NCBI RefSeq assembly: GCF_031755915.1
Contig: NC_083381.1
Span: 3,360,501 to 3,424,500 of the forward strand
DNA: 64,000 nt
Reading direction: 5' to 3'
DNA from: Ziziphus jujuba
Taxonomy: Eukaryota > Streptophyta > Magnoliopsida > Rosales > Rhamnaceae
The notes under the pieces are model-generated. The model made no database searches, had not been told where the DNA came from, and saw nothing but the letters and a program-made list of their open reading frames with translations. Shown piece after piece: positions 1 to 11,415 of the stretch. Position 1 is the stretch's first letter, and each line of letters begins with the position of its first letter. A program made the position numbers and the translations under genes.

Positions 1-1080
1 TTTTTTCAAAAATCAACTCCTAAAGTGGTAAATGGTAATTATCCAAACATTAAGGGTAAATGATGATTTTTAAAATGTTAGAGGTGTTAATGAATTTTTC
101 CCAGTGTCCCTTTCCTAAAGAGCTAGTCATTGTTGATAGAAGAGTCAAGACCCCATTGGTACGGCTGTAAATTTTTGTGACGACTAGTGTAGGCAGGTGC
201 AAAAGCCATTGATAGGCGACCTAGTATTCAATCTCATATCATTTGAGTGTACAATATGGATGATTCAGATGCAATGATAGTCATTCTTATAATGTCAAAG
301 CCTTTCAAAGCAATTGGCTTCCGCATTCGAAAAAAACCATAAAGTTTAGCGTGCTTAGGCAGGAGTAGTAAAAGGATAGGTGATCTCCTGAAAAATTTTG
401 AAGAAAAAACCCATATCAAGAATGGTAGCTAAATTGGGGATAATATTGGCATAGAATGACAACTCCATCAGTGAAGGTGGGGGGTTACAAATGGTATCAC
501 AGCTTGTATTCTGTCGGAAGTGTACCAACAAGGATGCTGGATCCCAAGGTGGCATATTATGACGACCAATGTGGACGGGTGTGAGAGGCACTGATAGCCT
601 ATCTAATGTCCACACACATATGACTAAGAAAAGATTCAAATGTAATGATAATTACTCTTATAATATCCAATCGGTAGTGTGCCAGCAAGGATGCTGGATC
701 ACAAGGGAGTATATTGTGACGACCAGTGTGAACGGATGTAAGATGTACAGGCAGCCTATCTAATGTCAACCAACACATGGAATAAGGGAAGATTCAAATA
801 CAATGATAATCACTTTTATAATGCCGAGGCCTTTCCAAAAATGTTATCTTCAGCATTTAAAAGAACCCTAATATTAAACATGCTTGGACGAGTGGTATTG
901 GGATAGATGACTTTCTAGAAAACTTTGAGTGAAAAAGCCCCATACCAAGTTTGGAACAATATCAACAGAGAGTGATAGATCTATTAGTGGAGGCGAGGCA
1001 TTACACCTTTCTTGGAGACAATATCAGCAGAGAGTGAAAAGTTTTCACAATGAAGAAGATAAGGTGTTACACTTTGTTCG
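1..1080 (-). repeat. Degenerate tandem repeat block, retroelement-like
   Basis: No gene is visible. Two diverged direct copies can be followed: about 505-670 and 675-830 share the phrases 'aaggatgctggatc', 'gacgacca(a/g)tgtg' and 'gcctatctaatgtc'. A further pair (about 250-420 and 790-950) shares 'aatgat...cttataatg' and 'aggcctttcc/aagcctttc'. The same family reappears on the opposite strand at about 10,590-11,400. Short spacers such as 'caatatcaacagagagtga' occur twice (957 and 1,019). I read it as decayed LTR or promoter-type repeat debris; the family is not named. Confidence 0.5.
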
Positions 1081-1885
1081 GCACAAGGTCTATAAAATTT
1101 TGAGGAGTTTTTGTTTTCTTTTGGACCTTAAAAGGAAACTATATATATATATTACTATTTATAAATGTATATATAATAGTAAAGACGAAAAAAAAAAAAA
1201 AAAAATGAGAAAGAGAGAGAGCAATGGACTTGCAGTGGTCTGATCAAAATTGATCTTCACCTTTATGATCCAAAACATTTTATTCCTTTGATCTACATCA
1301 AGGATAAGTGATGATTTTTCAAATTTTAAAGGCGTTAATGAATTTTTACCAAACCTCAGGTTGTGTCCCTTTCCTACAAAGATAAACATACTTTTCTTGG
1401 CACAAGTCTATAAAATTTTGTGAAATTTTTGTTTTTTTTGGACCTTTAAAGGAAAAAAAGTTTCTATATATATATATATATATATTAACATAAATATGTA
1501 TATATATATATGTATAAAAGTAGAACCCAATGGAAAAAACCAAAAAAAAAACAAAAAAAAAAAAAAGACACAAAGCAGTGATTCGAGGTGGTCCAGTCAA
1601 AATTGATCTCTATCTATATAATACAAAACATTTTATTCCTCTTGATCTTCATCAAAGATAGGTGATGATTTTTAAAATTTTAAAGATGTTGATGAATTCT
1701 TGCCTAACCTCAGGCTGTGTCCCTTTCTAAAGAGATAGTAAACTTTGATTAAAAAGAGTCCAGACCCCATGGTATGCATGTGACTTTTCTTGGCACAAGA
1801 TCTACAAAATTTTGTGGAATTTTTGTTTTCTTTCGGACCCTAAAAGGAAATACATATAATATATATATATATATATAATGTTTTT
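1060..1885. repeat. Three diverged tandem copies, about 340 bp each
   Basis: The phrases 'ggcacaag(g/a)tctataaaatttt' and 'ggacc..taaaaggaaa' followed by an (AT)n run recur at about 1,078-1,160, 1,398-1,500 and 1,790-1,880. They alternate with 'gatgatttttcaaatttta' and 'gtgtccctttc' blocks (1,310-1,380 and 1,665-1,725; also 65-115). Each unit ends in an AT microsatellite, which suggests slippage-prone expansion. The same phrase family appears upstream of the receptor gene (about 7,485-7,545) and at about 16,935-17,040, so it may be part of a duplicated receptor-gene flank. That link is inference. Confidence 0.5.
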
Positions 1886-3670
1886 CTATGGTCAGGTTGG
1901 ACCTGACCAACATGGTACAGACCAAAAACATGTCAAAAAATTGGACCATTGGATTCAAATGATTTTACTCGGACAGTTCAAATTATAAAAAAGCTCACGT
2001 GCCAAAAATTGCCAAAATTCCCTCCCTGCTCACACCATCAATTATAACAAATGTTATTAACTATGTTAGTCTTTAATTTATGCTCATATTTCCACTTTGT
2101 CTTGAACTTTTTTTTTTATTATTTTACTCCACAAAATTTAGTTGTTGATGCACAATTATTTTTAGTCTATTTTTTAGCAGTTTTTTGGTATGTAGTGCAC
2201 CTACTCTAATAAGAAGATAATCGAATTACAAATTCACACAATTCCATAAAGATCTTTACATGTTGCATCAAATGCACTGCATGTTTAAGGACCAAGGTAT
2301 ATCAAAATTTGCAATTTAAAAAATGAGGTGCCAAAGACATTGTTCAAAAATTAACAGAGCAAATAATACAATACATAATAAGCTAAAGAACAGAACAAAG
2401 GGATCCAAGAAATGACACTTATTCACCCTAAACTACTTGTTTTAACAACAAATTGTCACCTGCAAACTACCAAATTGTCACCACATATAAATATTTCATG
2501 ACAAATAACTCAAATTTAAGAATTATTCAAATACCAACGTTTTCATATCAAAAATCAAAGTTCTAAAACAATTAAAGTTCAGGCCACATACATGAGAATT
2601 ACCCTTGACTGCTGACAAGCCAAAAAAAAAAAAAATAGCCATAATCAAAGCTTAAGATAGAAAATTTCCAATTTTCCAATTGTTTCGGCCACTTGGTTTT
2701 AGATCCCTTCTCCAGGAGTAGTAACTTCGCCACTATAGTTAACACTCTTTGCAACAACTCTACAAGCAAAGAAGATCTGGTCTCAGCACTCTATAATCTA
2801 TTCTCTGGAGATAAAATATGAACCGAGAGCTGCCAAATTAATAAGAAAAAACAAATGTTAAGGTGAAACAAATGAACATATAAAACAAAGAATAATGGCA
2901 GCAATTGAATTGTACTAGAAAATTAAATTAAAACTCATCAAGATTAGAATGTGATAAAATTTTATACTTAGGTATATTGAATTTAATTTAATATTTTAAG
3001 ATATTTTACATAACCTTTGGATTACATGCCATTATTTTTTAGTATTTTTTATATTAATTAAAAACAAGATTTTTTTTTAAAAAAAATTTATTTTATTAAG
3101 TTTGGAAAACGCATTAAAGAAAAATTAATTTAAACTAATCCTTCAGCAAAACAGTGTAAATCATAATTGAAACTGAAAAAAATCTGTTAGAATTTGAACC
3201 CTTCAAGTAGCTAGCCTAGCCATTTATACATAAAAGGGAAAAATAAGGATATATGCGGAAAACAACAACAATATAACAATATGTCTGTAAACCATAAAAT
3301 CTTAATGCTCAAATTTGAAGAACAGTCAACGGAAGAAAGAAAAGCTCTTGCATTGCTAATTTATTCAGATCATCCCAAATGAAGTATGCAACAAATGTTT
3401 AGTCTGCTGATAGAGAGGCGATAATAATAGAAGTCAACAATTTGTGAATATAATTTTTATATATCATTAAAAATCTAACTTTAAATTACCTTCATCAATT
3501 TGGAATATTATACATACAGCAAAACATAATACTTAAGGTGAAGATTAACTTAAATACAACGTATGAATGATAAGATTTTGTGTTCATTACTATGGTGCCT
3601 TTTCTAATCACTTTTCTATGTCTTTACCAAAAAATAAATAAATAAATAAAGGTAAAGGAAATCTGACCCG
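1886..3670. other. AT-rich intergenic DNA downstream of the receptor gene
   Basis: I see no coding signal, RNA gene or element ends. There is one short perfect palindrome with 8-bp arms and a 3-base loop at 1,890-1,908 (GGTCAGGT/ACCTGACC). The last few hundred bases may hold the 3' untranslated region of the receptor gene, which is transcribed towards this region. Confidence 0.5.
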
Positions 3671-6600
3671 TTAGCCTTGAATCCTTCTCTTCAGTTTACT
3701 CCATTTAATGCTAATTGTCACATGGAGAAAATCTCTCAAGTTACTTAAGAACCCAAAATATGTCCTTCGCCATGAAGTGTTTATTAACAAAGTCCCACAA
3801 ACACCCCAAAATGCAAAATTGAATCCAATTCCAATACCTATATAAAACCACAACACGTCAAACCACAATCCGCCATCTTCAAAATCACTTTTACCACCAG
3901 CTGAGTGTGAAGGAGGTTGTGACGTTTCATCTGCAGGGCACATACTTGTCAAAGGAGGACCACATAGTCCCCTCTTTTCTTCATAATAAGAAGCATTAAA
4001 GCTTTGGAGTTGAGTCCCTGTAGGTATTCTCCCTGACAACTGATTATATGACAAGTCCAAGTAAGCAAGAGAAGATATATTTGTCAAGCTTGAAGGAATT
4101 TCTTCAGAAAGCTGGTTGTGGGACAAGTCCAACGATTCTAGCCAATGCAGTTGTCCAATCTTCTTAGGGATAGTTCCATTCAAACTATTCCTGGAAAGGT
4201 TTAGTTGAACCAAGGCTACAAGATTTGTCAATTCTCCAGGGATTTCTCCAACCAATGCATTACATGATAGATCTATCATTTTTAGCTGTTCAGGAATTTT
4301 TTCATATCGATACTCTATTCCCTTCCACATGAGCAGGGCTTTGTCTGCAGAACTTATTTCAAACGTGTTCTCATCTTCAAAGCTAAAAGGAATATCGAAA
4401 CCTATAGTATATTCACCATCTCGATATGGTCGTTCATTGTAAGCCATGGAGGTCAAATTTTGAATGCATGGTGGAATTTCTCCTGATATATGATTCAGAG
4501 AGAGATCCAATATCTTAAGATTAGAAAGATTACATAGATTCGAAGGCATGCTCCCTTTGAGTTTGTTTGATTTTAAACGAAGGACTTCCAGACTTTTAAG
4601 GCTTTGACCAATCCATGTGGGTATGTTTCCGCTCAACTTGTTGTTGCCAAGATCTAAAAATCCCAACTCGGTACAATTCTGCAACAATGGAATCATACCA
4701 GAGAAGCTGTTGTTGCTCAAACGCAAAGTTTGGATACGATACAGTGAAGACAAGGAGCTAGGGAGGATTCCCGATAAATTATTGCTTTCCAAATTTAGAA
4801 TGAATAGATATGACCAATCCATCCGACAATCAGGAAACCTTCCGGTTAGAATATTGTAAGAGATGTCGAGGAATGATATCTTATCTGTTAGATTACAGAA
4901 GAACGATCTGAATCTTGTAAATTTATTATGGGAGAGATTTATAAATTCTGCATTAGAAAGCGAGACTGGGATGGTACCCTGAAATAGGTTGGAACTCAAA
5001 TCGATTGTAGATAATGGAGCAGGAAAATTTTGCAGGGTGCCATTGATATGGTTGAAAGATAGATTTAAGTACACTAATTTAGAAGCCATAGGATAAAACC
5101 AGTCAGGGATAACATCAGAAATACCGGCATCAGAGATATCAAGGTAGCTCAAATTCAATTGTGTTCGAAGCCAGCTGGGAAACCGAGGTCCAATTTTGAG
5201 GGAATTCAATTTTAAGATCGATAATGCTCTAGGGAGAATCCCATTGGAATTGAAATTCAATGTGAAAGAGTTGGAGGATAAGTCCAATGCTTGCAGTTTG
5301 AAAAGTTTTTGCAAGAGAGATTTAGAGACTATCCCGGTAAAATTATTTGAAGAAACATCCAAGATCACCAAATTAGAGAGCTGGCCGATACTTTTTGGTA
5401 AGCTACCGTTCAACTTATTGTTACCTACCCTCAACTCTCTCAAGAAGGAAAGTTTTGAAAGATCAGGCAAAGACCCAGTGAGTAAGTTTTGATATAAATG
5501 CAGGACAACAAGCTTGTGAATTTGGCTTAGGCTAAATGGAAACGGACCCTCTAGTTGATTTTCAGCCAAATACAGTTCCCGCAGAGATGAGAATGTTTCC
5601 ATGTCAGGAATTGACCCTCTAAGTTGATTCCCATTCAAGCCCAAAATCTCTAATGAATTTCTAGCGCACCCACTCAAGTTTCCTAGAAGATCATCAACTG
5701 GTCCATTATATCCGTTGTAATTCAACAACAATACTTTCAGGTTGCAAAGGTTCCCCAAAGATTTTGGTAATCCTCCTTCGAGTGAATTTCCTGACAAATC
5801 AATATGTTCAAGAGATTCCATATTTGCAAAATAATTCGGAACCAACCCTCTTATTCCATCATTGTTATTTAGGATGAGATTAACTAGGTTACTACTAACA
5901 TTGAGCAGCCAAGGAATCATTGTTGGATGAATTCCATATCCAGATACTGAAAGATCTCTTAGAGAATTAGAAGAATTTAGATGGGAAAGAAATGAAGTAT
6001 CCACTTTGGGAAATTCACAATACGTTAACTCTAAGCTTGACAAGGAGGTGGCCAATTTAATGGATTTAAGCCAATCAACGGCTTTGGTGAAATTGGCATT
6101 CTCAAATTTGAGGATTCTCAAAGAAGAGAGATGCGGAAGCCAATGAAGGCTGTCAATCATTTCAATAGAATTACGAAAATCAAGGACATGCAAGTTGGTG
6201 AGATTCCCAAGTTGGGAAGGAATTGTACCAACCATGAAATCATTATATGAGAGGTTGAGATAGTTGAGGCTAGTGAAAGAACCAATGAAGTTTGGTATCC
6301 TAGTAAAGTTATTGAGACTAAGATCCAAATGCTTCAAATATTTCAATTCAAGTAGTGAAGAGCCAATCTCACCTTCGATCTTTTTGGATGGATGGTACTG
6401 GTCCATATCCGGACGAAGATTGAGCATGATAACATGACTAGGTTGGTTATGACAGCTGATGCCTCTCCATGAGCAGCAATCTTCGTTGGAGCTTGTCCAG
6501 GAGGATAGAAAGTTACCTTTATCTAAAAGGCCACGTTTAAAGCTGAGAAGAGCTTGTCTCTCCCTCTCTATACACCTTGCAGCTTCAGCAGTTACAACAC

Positions 6601-6694
6601 TGGTACTGAATATGGTGAAAGCCAGCATGATTAGTAGAAGATCTCCCATTCTTTTTGGATGCCTAGGCATATTCAAGACAGCCAACTGAGACAT
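3671..6694 (-). CDS. LRR receptor-like protein, EIX2/Cf class
   Basis: This single uninterrupted exon encodes 1,007 aa. The N-terminus has a hydrophobic signal segment (about residues 17-38), then an LRRNT_2 cap with 'CCSWRGISC'. About 28-30 plant-type extracellular LRRs (LxxLxxLDLSxNxLxGxIP) follow, interrupted near residues 760-810 by a non-LRR island with acidic and aromatic residues. After the LRRNT-like 'GLCGPPL' cap come an acidic juxtamembrane stretch, one transmembrane helix with a GxGxG pattern (about 948-972) and a basic tail of about 35 aa containing YFGF (YxxPhi type). There is no kinase. In the family such proteins sit in the plasma membrane, sense microbial or apoplastic ligands and signal through SOBIR1/BAK1-type kinases. 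The first Met lies about 53 nt from a TATA box; Met16 is an alternative start directly before the signal segment. The frame is intact, so it is probably functional. The ligand cannot be inferred. Confidence 0.93.
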   Translation of the reverse strand: MSQLAVLNMPRHPKRMGDLLLIMLAFTIFSTSVVTAEAARCIERERQALLSFKRGLLDKGNFLSSWTSSNEDCCSWRGISCHNQPSHVIMLNLRPDMDQYHPSKKIEGEIGSSLLELKYLKHLDLSLNNFTRIPNFIGSFTSLNYLNLSYNDFMVGTIPSQLGNLTNLHVLDFRNSIEMIDSLHWLPHLSSLRILKFENANFTKAVDWLKSIKLATSLSSLELTYCEFPKVDTSFLSHLNSSNSLRDLSVSGYGIHPTMIPWLLNVSSNLVNLILNNNDGIRGLVPNYFANMESLEHIDLSGNSLEGGLPKSLGNLCNLKVLLLNYNGYNGPVDDLLGNLSGCARNSLEILGLNGNQLRGSIPDMETFSSLRELYLAENQLEGPFPFSLSQIHKLVVLHLYQNLLTGSLPDLSKLSFLRELRVGNNKLNGSLPKSIGQLSNLVILDVSSNNFTGIVSKSLLQKLFKLQALDLSSNSFTLNFNSNGILPRALSILKLNSLKIGPRFPSWLRTQLNLSYLDISDAGISDVIPDWFYPMASKLVYLNLSFNHINGTLQNFPAPLSTIDLSSNLFQGTIPVSLSNAEFINLSHNKFTRFRSFFCNLTDKISFLDISYNILTGRFPDCRMDWSYLFILNLESNNLSGILPSSLSSLYRIQTLRLSNNSFSGMIPLLQNCTELGFLDLGNNKLSGNIPTWIGQSLKSLEVLRLKSNKLKGSMPSNLCNLSNLKILDLSLNHISGEIPPCIQNLTSMAYNERPYRDGEYTIGFDIPFSFEDENTFEISSADKALLMWKGIEYRYEKIPEQLKMIDLSCNALVGEIPGELTNLVALVQLNLSRNSLNGTIPKKIGQLHWLESLDLSHNQLSEEIPSSLTNISSLAYLDLSYNQLSGRIPTGTQLQSFNASYYEEKRGLCGPPLTSMCPADETSQPPSHSAGGKSDFEDGGLWFDVLWFYIGIGIGFNFAFWGVCGTLLINTSWRRTYFGFLSNLRDFLHVTISIKWSKLKRRIQG

Positions 6695-6746
6695 AAAATT
6701 AACGGTTGTATTCTCAATATCTGCTTCTTCTTTTTTTTTTTTCCTT

Positions 6747-6754
6747 TATTTATA
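6747..6754 (-). promoter_or_regulatory. TATA box of the receptor-like protein gene
   Basis: On the minus strand this reads TATAAATA, about 53 nt upstream of the first ATG at 6,694. With the usual 25-35 nt spacing, transcription would start near 6,720 and leave a leader of about 25 nt. A pyrimidine/A-rich run separates the box from the ATG. Prediction from position and sequence only. Confidence 0.5.
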
Positions 6755-6759
6755 GTAAT

Positions 6760-7670
6760 TAAGTCTTTGCTATGATCGCCTGAACCTCTTCTTTTTTATA
6801 TGTGGACTCTGGATAATTGGAAGGTTGATATCTAGTTAAAAAGCATTAAAGGCTAAATGCAAGACTTTAACCAGCTAATAGTAATCTTTTATTTATTTAT
6901 TTATTTTTGTGATAAAAGAAAGAGAAATTCATTGCTCATTTATTTTTTTTTATTTATGGCCTATCGGTGAAAAAAAAAAACTTATCTACTTTCATTGCAG
7001 GATTAGGACCCACATGCTTCATACTTTATTCTCACATTTATATGTTGACGGTTGGATTTGTGTGTATTTGATTATTATCGGTTTTTTAGGTGATGTAGCA
7101 TACTCATTTTGTCTAGCGCAAGTTTTTTCCAATACAATATAATAATAAAATAAAATAAAAATACTGATGCTAAGAGCCATATTAACTAATTTGCTCATTT
7201 ACGAAATTCAAATGTTTGCGTAATCATGCATATCAATCTGTCAACGTCAGTGGAATTGATTTTAAGTTTCTTTTTGTCTTCGTGTGCATAAGAAAGAGAT
7301 TCATTCAGATTTTGATGCGAAAGAAGCGAATGAAAACGAAGTTACCATTAATGCAATATTTTGCACACAGTTGGACATTTCAAAATACAAAATTAACCTG
7401 ATAATTTCTGAAAGAAACAATCAACCTTGTAGAAAAGTCCTTACTAAAACTAATTTCTGAAAGCGACAATCAACCTGATAGAAAAGTCCTGGCCACATGG
7501 ACCCCGTCTATACACTTTTCTTCACATAGTAAAGTCCATAAGATTTTGTGGAAAGAGTGTTGATATTTACTCAAGGGAAATTTGTTTTCCGCATTTTTGG
7601 TAAAATTACTAAAACTCCTCCTTTTTTTTTGTTATTGTAGATTAAAAATTTTAAGTAATATTTTAAATTT
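6760..7670. other. Promoter-side intergenic DNA with a short tandem repeat
   Basis: No gene is seen. About 7,403-7,490 holds two direct copies (period about 49 bp) of a unit beginning 'taatttctgaaag' and ending 'tagaaaagtcct'. The segment near 6,805-6,865 ('ggataattggaagg...ttaaaaa') resembles sequence at 15,830-15,870 and 16,390-16,430, which have no receptor coding next to them. Confidence 0.45.
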
Positions 7671-7993
7671 TTTGTTGTTGTAAAGAACTTCAACCAGAGT
7701 CTCCGAGAAGGGTTCATTGACGACGGCCTCTTGAGCTCTTTGGACTTTGGCAGCTGGGACAAGTTTCATAGCGTCAATGATCTTCTGGGTATTCTTGACG
7801 GAATCGACACGGTCACAAAGCTCACGGAGACAGCTGTAAATGGGGGGTTATAGAGGAAGATTTGGAAGGGTTGGAGATGGGTGAGTTTTTGGAAAGAAGC
7901 TGAAGGGCTGAGAAAAGAGCGGGAGGAGAGGGAAGAAGCGTCGGAAAGCGAAGATATAGATGAGACCCACATTGTTAAATTAGAGCAAGACAT
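7671..7993 (-). pseudogene. ATPC: Broken 5' fragment of chloroplast ATP synthase gamma subunit
   Basis: From 7,993 the minus strand encodes a transit-peptide-like start 'MSCSNLTMWVSS' followed by a Ser-rich stretch. After a frame change near 7,835-7,840, another frame reads LREL-D-VDSVKNTQK, AMKLV-AAKVQRAQEAVVN and FSETLVEVLYN down to about 7,676. Those words are characteristic of the first part of mature chloroplast F1 gamma (AtpC), the rotary shaft of CF1. Homology stops abruptly at the AT-rich sequence near 7,675, before any of the remaining two thirds of the protein. It is therefore a 3'-truncated, frameshifted copy, perhaps left by a retroposed or duplicated gene. Identification is from recognised motifs; no alignment was run. 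Confidence 0.75.
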
Positions 7994-8221
7994 GGCTGTG
8001 ATGGATTTTTCAGAAAGGGGTTTGCGGAGGAAGAAGATGGAGAGCGGGAAGAGGGGAAAAAGAAAAACTTTAAAAAATCAAATTAAAAAAAAAAAAAAAG
8101 AAAAAAAGAAGCATCGAAAGGACTTTTTAATAATTTAAATTAATCCACAGTGTCTATATATATATAATATATATATATATTAGATGATTCTATCACATAT
8201 ATATATATATATATTATGGAG

Positions 8222-8408
8222 GATGATTTTACTATCCAGACTGTTCGTATATATGCGGACAAAAAAAAAAAAGACGGTTTTACAAAAAACCACCGTCGAT
8301 ACTATGTTTGTGTGAAAATATTGATGATGGTTTTTTAAAAAAATATCTTTTTTGTTTTTTTTTTTTTTTTTATCCGCATGCAAATGGTTCGGATGGTAGC
8401 TAAACTTA
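8222..8408. mobile_element. Small foldback (MITE-like) element
   Basis: About 40-bp imperfect inverted ends face each other. The left arm contains 'actatccagac' and 'tatgcggac' next to an A run (8,229-8,272). The right arm is a T run followed by 'atccgcatgcaaatggttcgg' and 'atggtagc' (8,356-8,400). The middle contains a second small inverted pair, 'gacggttttac/aaaaccaccgtc'. AT microsatellites flank both sides and hide any target duplication. No coding. The superfamily is not assigned. Confidence 0.45.
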
Positions 8409-8699
8409 TATATATATATATATACTTATTTTCACATTAAAATAACATTACTCTATCAAAATATGGATATATAATTATCCAAGATTCGCTTAAAAAAATG
8501 GATATATAATTATATGGAAATTTTCACATTAAAACAACATTGTTGGTTCACAAAATATGGATATATAATTATTTTCACATTCATCGATTCCTTTGATTTG
8601 CTTATTATTTATCATATTCAAATGTTTGCTTAATTATGCAAATCAATTTTTTAACACCGAAAGTCGCATTGACAATTTTCCTTTCCTTCAGTGATCGAT

Positions 8700-11415
8700 G
8701 ACACATTAGGTCGCTAATTATAGTCATGAAAATATTATGGTAATGGTTATGATATATAGGGATATTGATCGGTGCATTAGAATACGTATATACTTATTTA
8801 TATTTATGATTATCGATATTTATAAATTATTATTCATGAAAGTATTATTTTATTTATGAAAGGGATGGATATTACATTATTTTAATTTCTTTATCCTATG
8901 ATTTATGAAATTGTTTTGTTTTGGATATAAGCATGAGTTGTGAAAATTGTTTGTCAAAATAGGAGAACTTTTAAAGATTGAAAGTGAGGACTTGAAAGAA
9001 AGGACTCTTAGAATAATAATTATTTTCATAATAATTTACATGTTCACTCATTGAACTTATCTTATGGTTTTGTATTTTCAAAATGTTCCTCTAGGCCTCA
9101 TTTGATAGGGTGCATACGTTGCATCTAGGTATTTTCATTGTTCATATGTTGCTTCATCACTGGTGTATTATTTTTTTTCCTCAACTCTAATGATAGTAAG
9201 TATTCTTTCTTTTGCTAATTTTGATATTGGACACTTTTGATATTTTGTACTTGTTTATTTATATTCCTTAGATTGCTCTGATGGATTAATTTATTATGTA
9301 TGATTCTTATATTATTTTTATTTATAATTCCGTGAGATTTGTATTAAAATTATTTATATTATCGTATATGTACTATTGTTTTATGTCCAATTTACAGTGG
9401 CTTTCCTTATATGAGCCCCTCTCGAATGTTCAAAAAGGCCTTGGAAGCAGTCTTGTTAACGTGGTATCAGAGTATTAGATTTCTTGATCCTATAGACTTG
9501 CACCCATGTGTGCACCCTTTTTCCTTTTGATAATTGTTTTATCGTCTTGACATTATTCTCGTTCTTGATGTTGAGTTGGTGGCAATGTAACATTTGATTT
9601 TCATCGCCATCTTCTTTCAATATTGTTTTATCTTTTTATACATTTCCTTCTATCTTATAAATGTTTGGCTAAATTGCAATATTTGAGTTCCAATATCTTT
9701 TTGTTTTTCAATGTTTGATTTTTTGTTTCAAACATGTGAATTTATCACAGCTATATTGATTAGATCATATGTGACATCTAAGTTCACTTTTCTTTCGTAT
9801 TGATCTGAAAATGCCTTTTATTTATAAATATGGTGGACTTAGGATTCAGTATGAGTTAGATAAAAGTGTTGATTAAACTGTACAGAGGATGGATCCCACA
9901 AATTGTTTAGCTAAGGTTTTAACTAAGACTATCGAAGATGCAGTTTTTTAGGTTGAAAGGTAGGGTGTTTAAAATGGTGCTACATAATGACTTATTAGTG
10001 ATATTTCCTTGGGCATTTTAAGTTAGATATTATTCAAAATGAGGTTGTTCCAATTCTAAGTTATCTAGTAGTTTCAGTATTAGAGAAGGTGATATTAGTA
10101 TTGGGGTCGTGGAGTTTATGGAGTTACCTTTGCATATGATACTAGTCTATTGTTAATGGATTGCGTCAGTAGTTTCCATCATTTTGGATAGCTTAATGGT
10201 CACCAGGATGCGCGATTCAAACAAAATTATCATGTTTCATATAGTCTGTGTGTTAGATTTCACTTTGTGATTTATCAGACTAACATGGATGTTACTATTA
10301 TAGATAACTTAGTCATTTCAAGAGGGAGTGCCCTCTTTTGATATTTAATAATGCTAAGGCTTTTGAGTCTAATTTTTCTCATCAACAAGGCAGCAATATT
10401 GAGAGATAAAGTACACAAGCAGGACACTTGGATGGTACTTCTTCTAGCAACAAATCACTGAGAGATAAAGTACATAGGTTAGACATTGGAAGGTACTTAT
10501 TTCGGCAACAAGGCTTAATTGACACTTAAAGGCAGTGATAGTGGTTAAAGGGGACGATCATTGTACCAAGGCAGAGTTTTGCCATGACATAGCAGAATAC
10601 CCATGTTAACTCCAAATATGGTTATAGATATAATACCTCAGCTCCACTAGCGAACATGTCACTCTCTGCGGGTATTATTCCCAATTTAGCTACCGCATTA
10701 GGTATGGATTTTTATTCAGAGCTTCCCAGAATATCACATATCCTTGGATTACTCTCTTGGATGCCCATGCTACTCTAAATATGGTTACAAATGTAACATC
10801 ATGCCTCTATTGATGGATCTATCACTCTCGATCGATATTGTTCTCAATTTATCTACCGCAAATTAATATGGGATTCATTGTTCAGAGCTTCCCAAGAAGT
10901 TATCCATCATTGGATTACTATTGCTTAAGTATGCTTAACTTCGAAATTTTGTCAAATATTGAAGCCAACGGCTTTGAAAAGGCTTTGACATTATGAGAAA
11001 AACTATCATTACATTTGAACAATCCACTAATCTATACATGGATGTTGTGGGATTAGATACCAGATAACTTGCCAGTGCCTCTTGCACTCAGCTACACTGG
11101 TCAACACAATCCACCTCCCTTGGGGCCCAATGTCCTCATTTATACATTTCTGGCCAGGTACAAGTTCTGATACTATTTGTAACATCCCATCTTAACTAAC
11201 ATACCTATCATTCTCTACCGATATATGTCTCCAATTTAGCTGCTTCACTCAGTATAGAGTTTTTTATTTAAAGCTTCCTAGAAGATCATCCATTCTTCAA
11301 TTACTCTCGCCCGAATTGTTCCAAATTTAACCATCACACTCGGTATGGATCCACAAATGCCATAGTGAGTTGCTACTACTTAGTTTAGGAATATTAATTG
11401 TTATATCCTATCGGT
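8700..11415 (+). mobile_element. Decayed LTR-retroelement and repeat debris
   Basis: No open gene survives. A tRNA-Met-type primer-site sequence TGGTATCAGAGT lies at 9,462-9,473 after 'cttgttaacg', so an LTR may end just before it. At about 9,893-9,945 a short reading resembles the end of a Copia RNase H region (CLAKVLTKT), which is weak. Two direct copies of a unit of about 70 bp with 'gagagataaagtaca' and 'ggtactt.tt' sit at about 10,390-10,520. From 10,590 to 11,400 three diverged copies share 'atttagctacc.ca' and 'agcttcccagaa'. This is the inverted relative of the block at 1-1,080. Confidence 0.4.

Noticed and set aside
4617..5492. Plus-strand frames inside the receptor gene
   Set aside because: Antisense shadows of the LRR repeats.
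7881..8138. Lys/Glu-rich 85-codon plus-strand frame
   Set aside because: Antisense of the ATP synthase gamma transit-peptide region continuing into an A-rich tract.
10594..11400. Possible complete LTR in the repeat copies
   Set aside because: No matching pair of ends or target duplication could be found; kept only as degenerate repeat debris.
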